Shown: positions 9,168 through 17,590 of the stretch, one piece after another
Layout of the letters: the number at the start of each line of letters is the position of its first letter
Numbering within the stretch: the first letter of the stretch is position 1
NCBI GenBank assembly: GCA_937905825.1
Contig: CALCXM010000087.1
Span: 1-56,337 of the forward strand
DNA from: an uncultured bacterium
GTDB taxonomy: Bacteria > Planctomycetota > UBA1135 > GCA-002686595
Length of the DNA stretch: 56,337 bases
Direction: 5' to 3'
Notes under the pieces: generated by a model
Seen by the model: the letters and a program-made list of their open reading frames with translations, nothing else
Database searches by the model: none
Told to the model about the DNA's origin: nothing
Made by a program: the position numbers and the translations under genes

Positions 9168-11396
9168 GTGAGCTGGGCCCTACTTATTCTTGTCGTCCTC
9201 CTGTTGGGGATCGCCTTTTCCTCCCTCGCCACCAGGCGCTGGAGTCTGCACCAGAGCCGCGAGGTCTTGGGCGAAATCGTGCGTGCCAAGGAGCAGGGAA
9301 GCGACAAGGCCCGCTTGCAGTATCCGGTGCCCGACCTCGCCCGCTGCATCGGTTGCGCGACTTGCGTGGCCGCTTGTCCGGAAGAAGGCGTGCTCGAAGT
9401 GGTGCACGGTCAAGCCCGGGTGGTGCATGGCTCGCGCTGCGTCGGCCATGGCCGTTGCGCGGCGGAGTGTCCGGTTGGAGCCATCGCTCTAACCCTCGGG
9501 GACATCTCCAACCGGCGAGACATTCCCGCTCTCACCACGGAGCTGGAGGTCGCGGGAACGGAAGGGCTTTACCTGGCGGGTGAAGTGACCGGCTTCGCCT
9601 TGATTCGGACGGCGATTGAGCACGGCACGAACGTCGCCCGGGAGGTCGCCCAAGCTCGCAAGCGCACCCAGTCCAAACCACAAGGCGCGGCCTACGACCT
9701 CGTGATCATCGGCGCCGGGCCCGCGGGTCTCGCTTGCGCCCTAGAGTCCAAACGGCTCGGCTTGCGCGCTGTCATCCTGGAACAGGAAAAGCTGGGGGGA
9801 ACCGTTGCCCAGTATCCACGGCGCAAGCTCGTGATGACGCAGCCCGTGCACCTGCCCCTGCACGGCAAGCTGGCGCGCACGTCCTACTCGAAAGAGGAAC
9901 TGATGGAGCTGTGGCATGAGATCGTCGACGAACAGCAGATAGAGATCCCGACGGAGTGCGAATTCAAGGGATGCCACAAGAACACCGACGGTACCTTCCA
10001 AGTCGAAAGCAGCGCCGGCCCCCTGCACGCAGGCGCCGTCTGCATCGCCGTGGGGCGACGGGGCACGCCACGCAAACTCGGCGTCCCGGGTGAGGACGGG
10101 ACCCAAGTCGCCTACAGTTTGATCGATGCGCAGAACTACACGTTTCGCCGGGTGTTGGTGGTGGGCGGCGGGGACAGCGCGGTGGAAGCCGCCATCGGCT
10201 TGGCCCATCAACCGGGAAACCAAGTCACCCTCTCGTACCGCCGACATGCGTTCAATCGCCTGAAAGCTCGCAACGTGTCGGGCATGTCGGATGCCATCCG
10301 CGAAAAGCGCATCGAGTGCATTTACGAGAGTCAGGTGCTGGCCATCCAACCGGGCCGCGTGCTGCTCTCCGTCGGGGAAGGGGCGTCCGCGCGTCAGCTA
10401 CAACTGGACAACGACGACGTGTTCATTCTCGCCGGGGGCATTCCACCCTTTGCCCTCCTGGAGAACTGCGGTGTGTCCCTCGACCCGGCCGACCGTCCGC
10501 AGACGATGGCGGTGACGGAGAGTGGCGACGGCTTGGTGAAGGTCCTGGGCTTGGCCCTCGCCTTGGCCCTCGTCGCCTTGCTCTGGACGCTCTACTTCCG
10601 GTCGTACTACGCCTTGCCGGGCTACTTGCGTCTCGACTCCGAGCAGCATCAACTGTTGAACTCCGCCTCTGGCTTGGGCCTAGGCCTCGGAGTCGTCGGA
10701 ACGCTACTGGTCCTGGCCAACCTTTCCTACCTCGCGCGCCGCTCTCCGCGCATCCCGTTCTTCTTCGGCTCCCTGCAAAAGTGGATGAACGGTCACGTGC
10801 TGACCGGGCTTTTGTCTTTGCTTGCGATCATCGGCCACTCTGCCATGCTGCCCAAGCAAACGGTTGGCGGGCATGCCTTCGCCTGTCTCGCCCTGCTGAT
10901 CTTGACCGGGGCGATCGGGCGCTACTTCTACTCGTTTGTCCCCCACGCGGCGAACGGTCGCGAACTCAGGATCGACGAGGTGCGCAAGCGCTACGAAGAG
11001 CTGACTGCGGAATGGAGTCAGCAGCGCAGTGGATTGGCCCAAAGCATCGGCCAAGAGTTGGACTCCTTGATTCACACGGTCCTCTGGCAGGGCGGGTTCC
11101 TGCGCCGGGTCGTTTCCTTGATCGCGGGTCAGCGCAAGCGCCGACAGGCACTGCGCGCGATCGATGTTGCAGCACAAGCGGAAGGGCTCAGCCCCAAGGA
11201 ACGCCTCGAGCTACGGGACCTCGCCATCCGGGCCCACCGGGAAGCCCAGGCCGCTGCGCACTACGAAGAGTTGCGCGGCATCGTCTCCTCCTGGCGCTAC
11301 TTTCACCGTTGGATCGCCCTGTTGATGGTGGGACTCGTCGCCATCCACATCGTGACCGCCCTGCGCTTTGCGGAACTCTTTGCGGGAGGCAGCTGA
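9168..11396 (+). CDS. Inner-membrane Fe-S/flavin/cytochrome-b oxidoreductase
   Basis: 742 residues, first gene of the conduit operon. An N-terminal membrane helix (about 3-20) is followed by a ferredoxin-like domain with CIGCATCVAACP (60-71) and CVGHGRCAAECP (91-102); in the second motif His94 replaces a cluster Cys. Next comes a thioredoxin-reductase-like flavoprotein with GAGPAG (182-187) for FAD and GGGDSA (333-338) for NAD(P). The C-terminal third has about five hydrophobic segments with candidate haem-b histidines (His543, His557, His569, and two near the C-terminus). It would pass electrons between cytoplasmic NAD(P)H or ferredoxin and the quinone pool or periplasmic cytochromes; the direction is not determined by sequence. 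The GTG start is the only option between the upstream in-frame stop at 9126 and the first helix. It overlaps the next gene as TGATG. Confidence 0.85.
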   Translation: MSWALLILVVLLLGIAFSSLATRRWSLHQSREVLGEIVRAKEQGSDKARLQYPVPDLARCIGCATCVAACPEEGVLEVVHGQARVVHGSRCVGHGRCAAECPVGAIALTLGDISNRRDIPALTTELEVAGTEGLYLAGEVTGFALIRTAIEHGTNVAREVAQARKRTQSKPQGAAYDLVIIGAGPAGLACALESKRLGLRAVILEQEKLGGTVAQYPRRKLVMTQPVHLPLHGKLARTSYSKEELMELWHEIVDEQQIEIPTECEFKGCHKNTDGTFQVESSAGPLHAGAVCIAVGRRGTPRKLGVPGEDGTQVAYSLIDAQNYTFRRVLVVGGGDSAVEAAIGLAHQPGNQVTLSYRRHAFNRLKARNVSGMSDAIREKRIECIYESQVLAIQPGRVLLSVGEGASARQLQLDNDDVFILAGGIPPFALLENCGVSLDPADRPQTMAVTESGDGLVKVLGLALALALVALLWTLYFRSYYALPGYLRLDSEQHQLLNSASGLGLGLGVVGTLLVLANLSYLARRSPRIPFFFGSLQKWMNGHVLTGLLSLLAIIGHSAMLPKQTVGGHAFACLALLILTGAIGRYFYSFVPHAANGRELRIDEVRKRYEELTAEWSQQRSGLAQSIGQELDSLIHTVLWQGGFLRRVVSLIAGQRKRRQALRAIDVAAQAEGLSPKERLELRDLAIRAHREAQAAAHYEELRGIVSSWRYFHRWIALLMVGLVAIHIVTALRFAELFAGGS

Positions 11397-13654
11397 TGGC
11401 GTTCCGTCACTTCAAGCCCCTGCTCGGGGGACTGAGCTTGGTCTTCATCGGGTTCCTCGTGATGCTCGATCAGGAGAACGTGTCCCCCGGCCCCCTGTCG
11501 GCTGCGCACCGCAATGTTGCTGAACTCAGAGCCCAGGACTGCGACCGCTGCCATGGGGATTCCAAGCGAACCCTCGCCCAAGCCTGCAATGATTGCCATG
11601 GGCAGATTGCGCAGCAGCTGGCCTTGAAGGGCGGATTTCACGGCCAGCTACCCAAAGCTGAAGACTGCGGAAAGTGCCACACGGAGCACTTTGGGACCGA
11701 ACTGGCCCTCGTCAGCGAACGGTCGTTCACGCAAGCTGGAATCAAAGCCATCGCCGACTACACCCACGCTGGTTTGGACTTCGAGTTGGTCGGACGGCAT
11801 GGGGAAATCAGTTGTCAGGAGTGTCATCCAAATGCGAACGCGCGAACCTTGCCCAAAGGCCAGCCACGCTTCCTCGGACTGTCGCAGGACTGCGCGACCT
11901 GTCACCAGGACCCCCACGCCGGGCGCATGGCGAAGGACTGCAACGCTTGCCACGGGCAAGAACGGCCCTTCCATGAGTTGGCGAACTTCTTGCATCCCGA
12001 AGGCTTTCCTTTGGATGGTGTGCACGGCGAGTCGGCCTGCACCGATTGCCACGAGCCAGAGGGCGCTTTCGCCGTGGAGTTGTTGGGTGGCCTGCAGAGC
12101 CCCCAAGCACCCCAGTGCGCCGACTGCCACGACTCCCCGCACAGCCAGCCATTCCTGCACAGCGTGTCCGCCCAGCTGGCGTTGGATGTGGCCGCCAGTT
12201 GTGCGGCATGTCACTCCGAACACGGGACGCTTCAGCCTTTCGCGAGCTACAACGTAGCGCTTTCACGGGAGCTGCACGGCGCCAGTGGGTTCGAACTCCA
12301 AGCTCCCCACGCGGAACAAGCTTGCGTCGATTGCCACAATCCGCAAAGTCAGCCGGAACGCCTGCCGAACGATTGCGGCGCCTGCCACGCGGGGCCCCAC
12401 GGAGATCAGTTCCTCGGGGGGCCGTTCCGTGGATCGGACTGCCTGACTTGCCATGCACCGAGCCACTTCACCCCTTCCATCTTCAACGCGCAGACGCATC
12501 TCCCAACGGGTTTCGAGTTGGAGGCCGGTCACGGACAAGCCGGTTGCGCGGACTGCCATCAAGTCCCCTCTGGCCAAGCCCTCGGTCTGACGGACTTCTC
12601 CGCGGTCGAGAACGCCTGTTCTGCCTGCCACGTGGACGTCCACCGGGGCCAGTTCCTCGGCCTCGCTTCCGAGCCAGAAGCATGCGACATCTGCCACCAA
12701 ACAACGACCTTCGCGGATCTCGACCGGGACGCCTTCGATCATGGTCGCCGGACCGGGTTCGAGCTAGCGGGAGCTCACCGCAGCGCAAGATGCGAAAGCT
12801 GTCACCAGCCAGCACAAGAGGCCGATTCCTTCGGTCGACGCTTCGGTCGCGTCCTGGCCTCCCCCGGAGTTCAGGCAAGCGCCTGCATCAACTGCCACGA
12901 CAACGTGCACGTCGGGCCCATGGCGAACTCATCCGAGAGCTGCGATCAGTGCCACAACACCCAGGGGTTCGAGCAAGTCGACCGGGACCGTTTCGATCAC
13001 CAAGCGCGCACAGGGTTCGAGCTCGCCGCTGCCCATGCGCGCGCGGCTTGCGAGACTTGCCACGTCCCCGCGGCCGTTCCGGACGAGTCCGGGCGTGGCT
13101 TCGGATTTGCGTCAACGATCGCACGGGAAGATCCCGCGCGGTGCTCCGCTTGTCACTCGGACCCTCACAAGGGGAGGTTTCGCGGGGCGCGCACGCAAGA
13201 CTCCGTCGCACCTAGCCCGGAGTGCAGCGCCTGTCACAACCAAGACTCCTTCCTGGCAGGCAGCCGCGAGACCTTCGATCACGGACTGTGGAGCGCTTTC
13301 CCCCTGGAAGCGGCCCACGCCCAGGCCCGCTGCGAGGATTGCCATTCGAAAGAACTCGGCGGATCCCTTGGCGCCAGCCGTGGCAGCCGTTGCTCCGACT
13401 GCCACGCAGATGCTCATCACGGCCAGCTCGGGAGCACGGGTTGCGCGCGCTGCCACTCCTCCACGCGCAGCTTTCTGGAAGTGACCTTCGACCACCGCTT
13501 CGACTCTCAGTTTGCCCTCGACGCAATCCACGCGGACCTCGCGTGCGCGAGCTGCCACCAGCCTTGGCCGCTCGCCACAGGCGGAAGCGCGATTCGCTAC
13601 AAACCCCTCGGCACCCAGTGCGTCGATTGCCATCAAGCGGAGAAGGCGAAATGA
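11396..13654 (+). CDS. 26-haem periplasmic c-type cytochrome
   Basis: 752 residues starting MAFRHFKPLLGGLSLVF, with one hydrophobic N-terminal segment acting as signal or anchor. I count 26 CxxCH haem-attachment motifs spread evenly from about residue 50 to the C-terminus, plus many extra His in phrases such as 'FDH...TGFEL..AH' that fit bis-His coordination as in the cytochrome c3/c7 superfamily. A molecule of this size and haem density could bridge the periplasm. It starts inside the stop of the oxidoreductase gene (TGATG) and its stop overlaps the porin start (ATGA), so the three are translationally coupled. A longer open frame upstream (from 10316) lies out of frame over the oxidoreductase gene and is not used. 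Haem count is by direct inspection. Confidence 0.92.
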   Translation: MAFRHFKPLLGGLSLVFIGFLVMLDQENVSPGPLSAAHRNVAELRAQDCDRCHGDSKRTLAQACNDCHGQIAQQLALKGGFHGQLPKAEDCGKCHTEHFGTELALVSERSFTQAGIKAIADYTHAGLDFELVGRHGEISCQECHPNANARTLPKGQPRFLGLSQDCATCHQDPHAGRMAKDCNACHGQERPFHELANFLHPEGFPLDGVHGESACTDCHEPEGAFAVELLGGLQSPQAPQCADCHDSPHSQPFLHSVSAQLALDVAASCAACHSEHGTLQPFASYNVALSRELHGASGFELQAPHAEQACVDCHNPQSQPERLPNDCGACHAGPHGDQFLGGPFRGSDCLTCHAPSHFTPSIFNAQTHLPTGFELEAGHGQAGCADCHQVPSGQALGLTDFSAVENACSACHVDVHRGQFLGLASEPEACDICHQTTTFADLDRDAFDHGRRTGFELAGAHRSARCESCHQPAQEADSFGRRFGRVLASPGVQASACINCHDNVHVGPMANSSESCDQCHNTQGFEQVDRDRFDHQARTGFELAAAHARAACETCHVPAAVPDESGRGFGFASTIAREDPARCSACHSDPHKGRFRGARTQDSVAPSPECSACHNQDSFLAGSRETFDHGLWSAFPLEAAHAQARCEDCHSKELGGSLGASRGSRCSDCHADAHHGQLGSTGCARCHSSTRSFLEVTFDHRFDSQFALDAIHADLACASCHQPWPLATGGSAIRYKPLGTQCVDCHQAEKAK

Positions 13655-15294
13655 TGGCCCGAACCCTTGCGATGCTCCTGCTGCTGCTGATCACGCCCTT
13701 GATGGCCAACGCCGCCGAAGACGAACTGCGCCGCGTCAAGGTCACGGTGATTGATGTCAGCGGTCCGATTCTTGTGATCAATCGCGGTCAGCAGGCCGGC
13801 CTACAACGGGGCGACAGCGTGGTCTTTCCGCGGGCCGGCCGCCCTCCCCTGCTCGCTGTTGTCCTGATCGCGCACGAACGAGAGGCGAAGCTTGAGTTGG
13901 AGGATGGGGAAGCGCGGGCTTCGATTGGCTTGCGTGGTGAAGTGTTGATCCCCATGGGCCGAACGCTTGCAGCGAGCCCCGCCGACGCCCCCCCGGATCA
14001 TCCGCCTTGGAAGGCGCCGGTCGGACTGTGGGAGAGCGGCAAGCCTTTGCTCGCTCCGATCACGAGTCCCAAGCCGCAGGAACGCAAGTCCGATATCTAT
14101 GGTCGCGTGTCCACTCGCTTCCAGGACACTGACGACTCGATGCGCGATCGGCACTCCTCGCGCTTGCGCACCAGCATCGACTACAACCACACGAACCCCT
14201 TCCGACAAGGGGGCGCTCTGCGTTTCAAGGGCGACCTCTTCAACCAAACCGACGAGAGCGCTGGAACCACAGAAGAGGAAAACGACGCGCGCCTCGAGCG
14301 TTTTTCCTACGCCATCGGGACCGGGCAAGGAGACCCCCGGCGAATCGAAGTCGGTCGCTTCCTTCCCCACCTCTTCCCGCAGTTTGGCTTGCTCGACGGC
14401 GCGGAGTGCATCACCCGGACATCGAGTGGCCTGCAGCTTGGGGTCAATGCGGGGTTCCTGCCCGGATACGAACGGGACTTAGGGGATACGGAAGATGTGG
14501 CTCTCGCCTTGTTTGGGCGCTGGGCAAGCGGGAAAGAAGAGCGCTTCGCCGCCAAGCTGGGTCTGCAGAAGACCTGGCACCGGGGAGACGCAGATCGAGA
14601 CCTGCTCGCCTCCGGCTTGCACTGGAGAATCGATCCGCGCTTCACCTTTCGGGCATCGGCCCTCGCAGACTACTTCGACGGGAGCGACAGCCTGGAGTCG
14701 CAAGGACTGAAGCTCACGCAAGCCCACGCCTCCTTGGACTGGCAATTCGGCGCAAGTTCCAGTGCCAGCCTCTACGCGTCCCTCCTCGACTGGCCAGAAC
14801 TTTTGAAGGACCAGTCCCCGGAACTCTTGCCCAGCACCGTTCAAGATCAGCGAGTCCTGCGCGGTGGCGTAAGCAGCAGCCTGCAGCTTAGCAAGCGAGT
14901 CCGACTCTTCGGTCGCTACGACTCCTGGAGCGACGACTTGAACTCCGGCACCTTTGCGGACGCGCGCTTGGACCTGCGGGACTTGCTGTATGGTGGGAGC
15001 GAGCTGTCCCTCGGTCTCTTCGACACCCAGGGTTCCTTCAGCAGCGGACTCGGCGCGCGCCTTCGACATACGCACTGGATGCGAGCGACTCAGCTCGCCC
15101 TGGCCTACGAGACGACGCAGTATGAGCAGTCCGGTTTTCAGGGCATTCAGAGCGAATTGCAACAGCAAGTGGTTTCCTTCAACGTGAACACGCCCCTCCG
15201 CTCCGACCTCGACTTGTTCGCCGAAGCTTTGCAACGCTTCGGCGATGAGCAGGACTCCTTCACCATGAGCGTGCGCCTCACTTGGCGCTTTTGA
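13651..15294 (+). CDS. Outer-membrane beta-barrel, putative porin of the conduit
   Basis: 547 residues. The signal peptide is MMARTLAMLLLLLITPLMANA. The next ~75 residues form a small beta-rich domain with VINRGQQAGLQRGDSVV, followed by a Pro-rich linker. From about residue 150 the chain alternates polar and hydrophobic residues with frequent aromatics (YGRVSTRFQD, LRFKGDLFNQ, FGRYDSWSDD) and ends in Phe (SVRLTWRF), the usual C-terminal signal of outer-membrane barrels. No haem motif is present. Sitting between two multihaem cytochrome genes, it most likely forms the sheath for cytochrome contact across the outer membrane, as MtrB or OmbB do; direct homology to those is not claimed. ATGA overlap with the preceding gene. 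Confidence 0.82.
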   Translation: MMARTLAMLLLLLITPLMANAAEDELRRVKVTVIDVSGPILVINRGQQAGLQRGDSVVFPRAGRPPLLAVVLIAHEREAKLELEDGEARASIGLRGEVLIPMGRTLAASPADAPPDHPPWKAPVGLWESGKPLLAPITSPKPQERKSDIYGRVSTRFQDTDDSMRDRHSSRLRTSIDYNHTNPFRQGGALRFKGDLFNQTDESAGTTEEENDARLERFSYAIGTGQGDPRRIEVGRFLPHLFPQFGLLDGAECITRTSSGLQLGVNAGFLPGYERDLGDTEDVALALFGRWASGKEERFAAKLGLQKTWHRGDADRDLLASGLHWRIDPRFTFRASALADYFDGSDSLESQGLKLTQAHASLDWQFGASSSASLYASLLDWPELLKDQSPELLPSTVQDQRVLRGGVSSSLQLSKRVRLFGRYDSWSDDLNSGTFADARLDLRDLLYGGSELSLGLFDTQGSFSSGLGARLRHTHWMRATQLALAYETTQYEQSGFQGIQSELQQQVVSFNVNTPLRSDLDLFAEALQRFGDEQDSFTMSVRLTWRF

Positions 15295-15304
15295 CAAGCA
15301 GGAC

Positions 15305-16972
15305 ATGACGATCATGAGACCCCCCACCCTTTCCGCGAGCCACAAGAATGGCGTGGTTTGCTTCCTTCTTGGTCTGCTCGCCGTCGCCTGCGTCGTCGCC
15401 TCCAATCCAGACAGCGAAGCCCCCCATGGCTGGTCGGGCGCCAACGGCATCGTGGTCCCCCACGACTCCTTCCCGGCCGATTGCATGCTCTGTCACCAGA
15501 AAGGCGGCTGGTCCAATTTGCGTGCAGACTTCACGTTCGATCACGAGGCAAGCACAGGCGTCAAGTTGGAGGGTGCCCATGAAAGAGCCCAATGCTTGCG
15601 TTGCCACAATGATCGCGGCCCCGTGTCACTCTTCAGCTCCCAAGGTTGCGCCGGATGCCATGAAGACACCCACCAGGGCGATTTCGGCAACCAGTGCGCC
15701 AGCTGCCATGAGCAGGACAACTGGTCCCTGCGGGATGAACTCGCCTTGCACAACCGCACGCGCTTCCCCTTGGTAGGCAGTCATGCGGCCCTGCAGTGCA
15801 CGACCTGTCATCCCTCCGGGGAACTGGGCAATTGGAAATCCCTCGACGTCGCCTGCGCGAACTGTCACCTCGATCAGTTGAGCGCGCAAACCTCCCCGGA
15901 CCACGTGGCCAACAACTGGTTAGCGGCTTGCGACCGCTGCCACATTCCGACCACTTGGGACGGCGCCGGTTTCAATCACTTCGCCTTCGTGCTCGACGGG
16001 GCCCACCGCAGCGCGAACTGCTCCGAGTGCCATCCTTCCGGAATGTTTGCGGGAGTTCCGAGCACCTGCTTCGGCTGTCACGAAGCGGACTACCTCGGGA
16101 CGGACGACCCCGATCACGCGGCCGGGGGCTTTTCAACTAGCTGCGAGCAGTGCCACACGACCAGCACCTGGGACGACGCGAATTTCAGTCACGCGGGCAT
16201 AGCCTCCGGCTGCATCAACTGTCACCAAGCGGACTACGACGGCACCGACGATCCGGACCATGGCATGCTCGGATTCTCGACCTCCTGCGAAGAGTGCCAC
16301 AACACCGTTTCCTGGGACGACGCGGACTTCCAACACCTGGCGATCACCAACGATTGCGTGAGTTGCCACCTCGCGAGCTACAACGAGACCACCACTCCCA
16401 ACCACGCAGCTTTTTCGATCCCTCAAACCTGCGAGACGTGCCACGTCACCAAGACATGGTTGGGCGCAAGTTTCGATCACGGTGGAGTCGCCAGCAATTG
16501 CAGCGCGTGCCACCAAGCGGACTACAACAACACGACAAACCCCAATCATCCAACCGCGGGCGTAAGCTCTTCTTGCGAGCTATGCCACGGCACGCGAGCT
16601 TGGGAAATGGTCAACATGAACCACGCGGGTGTCGGGTCCCAGTGCATTGCATGTCACCAGTCGGACTACAACCAAACCGCGCGGCCCAATCACGGGAGCG
16701 CAGGCTTCCCAACGAGCTGCGATGCCTGCCACGGCACCAACTCTTGGACACCGGCGACCTTCAGTCATCAGTTCCCCCTCACAGGACCAGATCACGGTGG
16801 ACTGAGCTGCACGGATTGCCACGCGGTCCCGGGAAACTATCGCAGCTTCACGTGCACGGACTGTCATGCCCACTCCTTCAGCGAGATGGCGGACAAGCAC
16901 GACCGCGTCCGGGGGTACACGTGGAGTAGCCCCGCCTGCTATTCCTGTCACCCGAACGGAAAGGAGAGGTAG
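15305..16972 (+). CDS. 21-haem predicted lipoprotein c-type cytochrome
   Basis: 555 residues with 21 CxxCH motifs by direct count. The N-terminus (MTIMRPPTLS... GLLAVAC) has a hydrophobic stretch ending in a lipobox-like LAVAC, so the mature protein is probably lipid-anchored at Cys29 and may face the cell surface. The ATG at 15314 is an alternative start. The central part consists of units of exactly 48 residues beginning [DS]Y-x2-T (16088-16231, 16232-16375, 16376-16519, 16520-16663, then a diverging fifth). Each unit has two CxxCH plus two extra His, as needed for bis-His haems. It lies 10 bp after the barrel gene and is the last conduit gene. The likely role is terminal electron exchange with extracellular minerals or partners (inference). 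Confidence 0.88.
   Translation: MTIMRPPTLSASHKNGVVCFLLGLLAVACVVASNPDSEAPHGWSGANGIVVPHDSFPADCMLCHQKGGWSNLRADFTFDHEASTGVKLEGAHERAQCLRCHNDRGPVSLFSSQGCAGCHEDTHQGDFGNQCASCHEQDNWSLRDELALHNRTRFPLVGSHAALQCTTCHPSGELGNWKSLDVACANCHLDQLSAQTSPDHVANNWLAACDRCHIPTTWDGAGFNHFAFVLDGAHRSANCSECHPSGMFAGVPSTCFGCHEADYLGTDDPDHAAGGFSTSCEQCHTTSTWDDANFSHAGIASGCINCHQADYDGTDDPDHGMLGFSTSCEECHNTVSWDDADFQHLAITNDCVSCHLASYNETTTPNHAAFSIPQTCETCHVTKTWLGASFDHGGVASNCSACHQADYNNTTNPNHPTAGVSSSCELCHGTRAWEMVNMNHAGVGSQCIACHQSDYNQTARPNHGSAGFPTSCDACHGTNSWTPATFSHQFPLTGPDHGGLSCTDCHAVPGNYRSFTCTDCHAHSFSEMADKHDRVRGYTWSSPACYSCHPNGKER
16088..16807 (+). repeat. 144-nt coding tandem repeats in the 21-haem cytochrome
   Basis: Four consecutive 144-nt units start at 16088, 16232, 16376 and 16520, each opening with an Asp/Ser-Tyr codon pair. 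A fifth starts at 16664 and diverges towards its end. Each encodes 48 residues with two haem sites. The exact periodicity points to internal duplication. Confidence 0.8.
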
Positions 16973-17065
16973 TCCTCCGGGGCCAGGAGGGCGCGCTGCC
17001 CGGCTGCGGGAAGGCAGGCCTCGAAAATTCTCGGGTCACGCTTGCTGAACACCTCGCCAGCCCTT

Positions 17066-17089
17066 GTCTCCCTCGAGCCCTGCGGAGAC
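17066..17089 (+). promoter_or_regulatory. Hairpin overlapping the ribosome-binding site
   Basis: GTCTCC (17066-17071) pairs perfectly with GGAGAC (17084-17089) just upstream of the ATG at 17099. The GGAG in the right arm is the only Shine-Dalgarno-like sequence for this gene, so the structure could limit translation. No other element is clear in the 126-bp gap after the cytochrome genes. Confidence 0.35.
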
Positions 17090-17098
17090 AATGCTCGG

Positions 17099-17590
17099 AT
17101 GCGCCTCCTGGAACTCGAAATCAACGGCGACCGTCTGCATGTCGCCGCTCCCCCCCACTGGACACTGTTGGAAGTCTTGCGCTATGAGCTCGGGCTGACC
17201 GGGACGAAGCAAGGCTGTGATAAGGGCGATTGTGGTGCCTGCACGGTCCTGGTGGACGGCAAGCCGCAACTCTCTTGCCTGATGTTGGGCAGCGCGGCCC
17301 AGGGGCACGCGATCACCACCATCGAAGGTTTGCTTCCGGCCCACCGTGCCCAAGGCGGCGCAGGCGCGGATCCCGTGCAAGACGCTTTCGATCGTTGCGG
17401 TGCTTTGCAGTGCGGCTTTTGCCAACCCGGGATGATGCTCTCCGCCAAGGCGCTCTTGAGTGAGAACCCAACGCCGACCTCAACCGACATCAAGCACGCC
17501 TTGTCCGGCAACCTGTGTCGTTGCACTGGCTACACACAGATCTTGGAAGCCGCCTTGCTGGCTGCCACCAAGACCGAGGAGGTGCTCTAG
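17099..17590 (+). CDS. hcrC: Molybdenum hydroxylase 2Fe-2S subunit (HcrC-like)
   Basis: 163 residues, the normal size of the small subunit in the xanthine oxidase family. The N-terminal plant-type [2Fe-2S] motif has Cys40, Cys45, Cys48 and Cys60 (GCDKGDCGACTVL...SC). The C-terminal helical domain has the second cluster motif CGFCQPGM...LCRCTGY. It passes electrons between the molybdenum site and the flavin subunit. The start at 17099 is preferred to 17042 because the homologous region begins MRLLELEINGD. The stop overlaps the next gene's GTG (TAGTG). The symbol rests on the four-Cys insert in the FAD subunit; the small subunit alone would fit any family member. Confidence 0.75.
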   Translation: MRLLELEINGDRLHVAAPPHWTLLEVLRYELGLTGTKQGCDKGDCGACTVLVDGKPQLSCLMLGSAAQGHAITTIEGLLPAHRAQGGAGADPVQDAFDRCGALQCGFCQPGMMLSAKALLSENPTPTSTDIKHALSGNLCRCTGYTQILEAALLAATKTEEVL

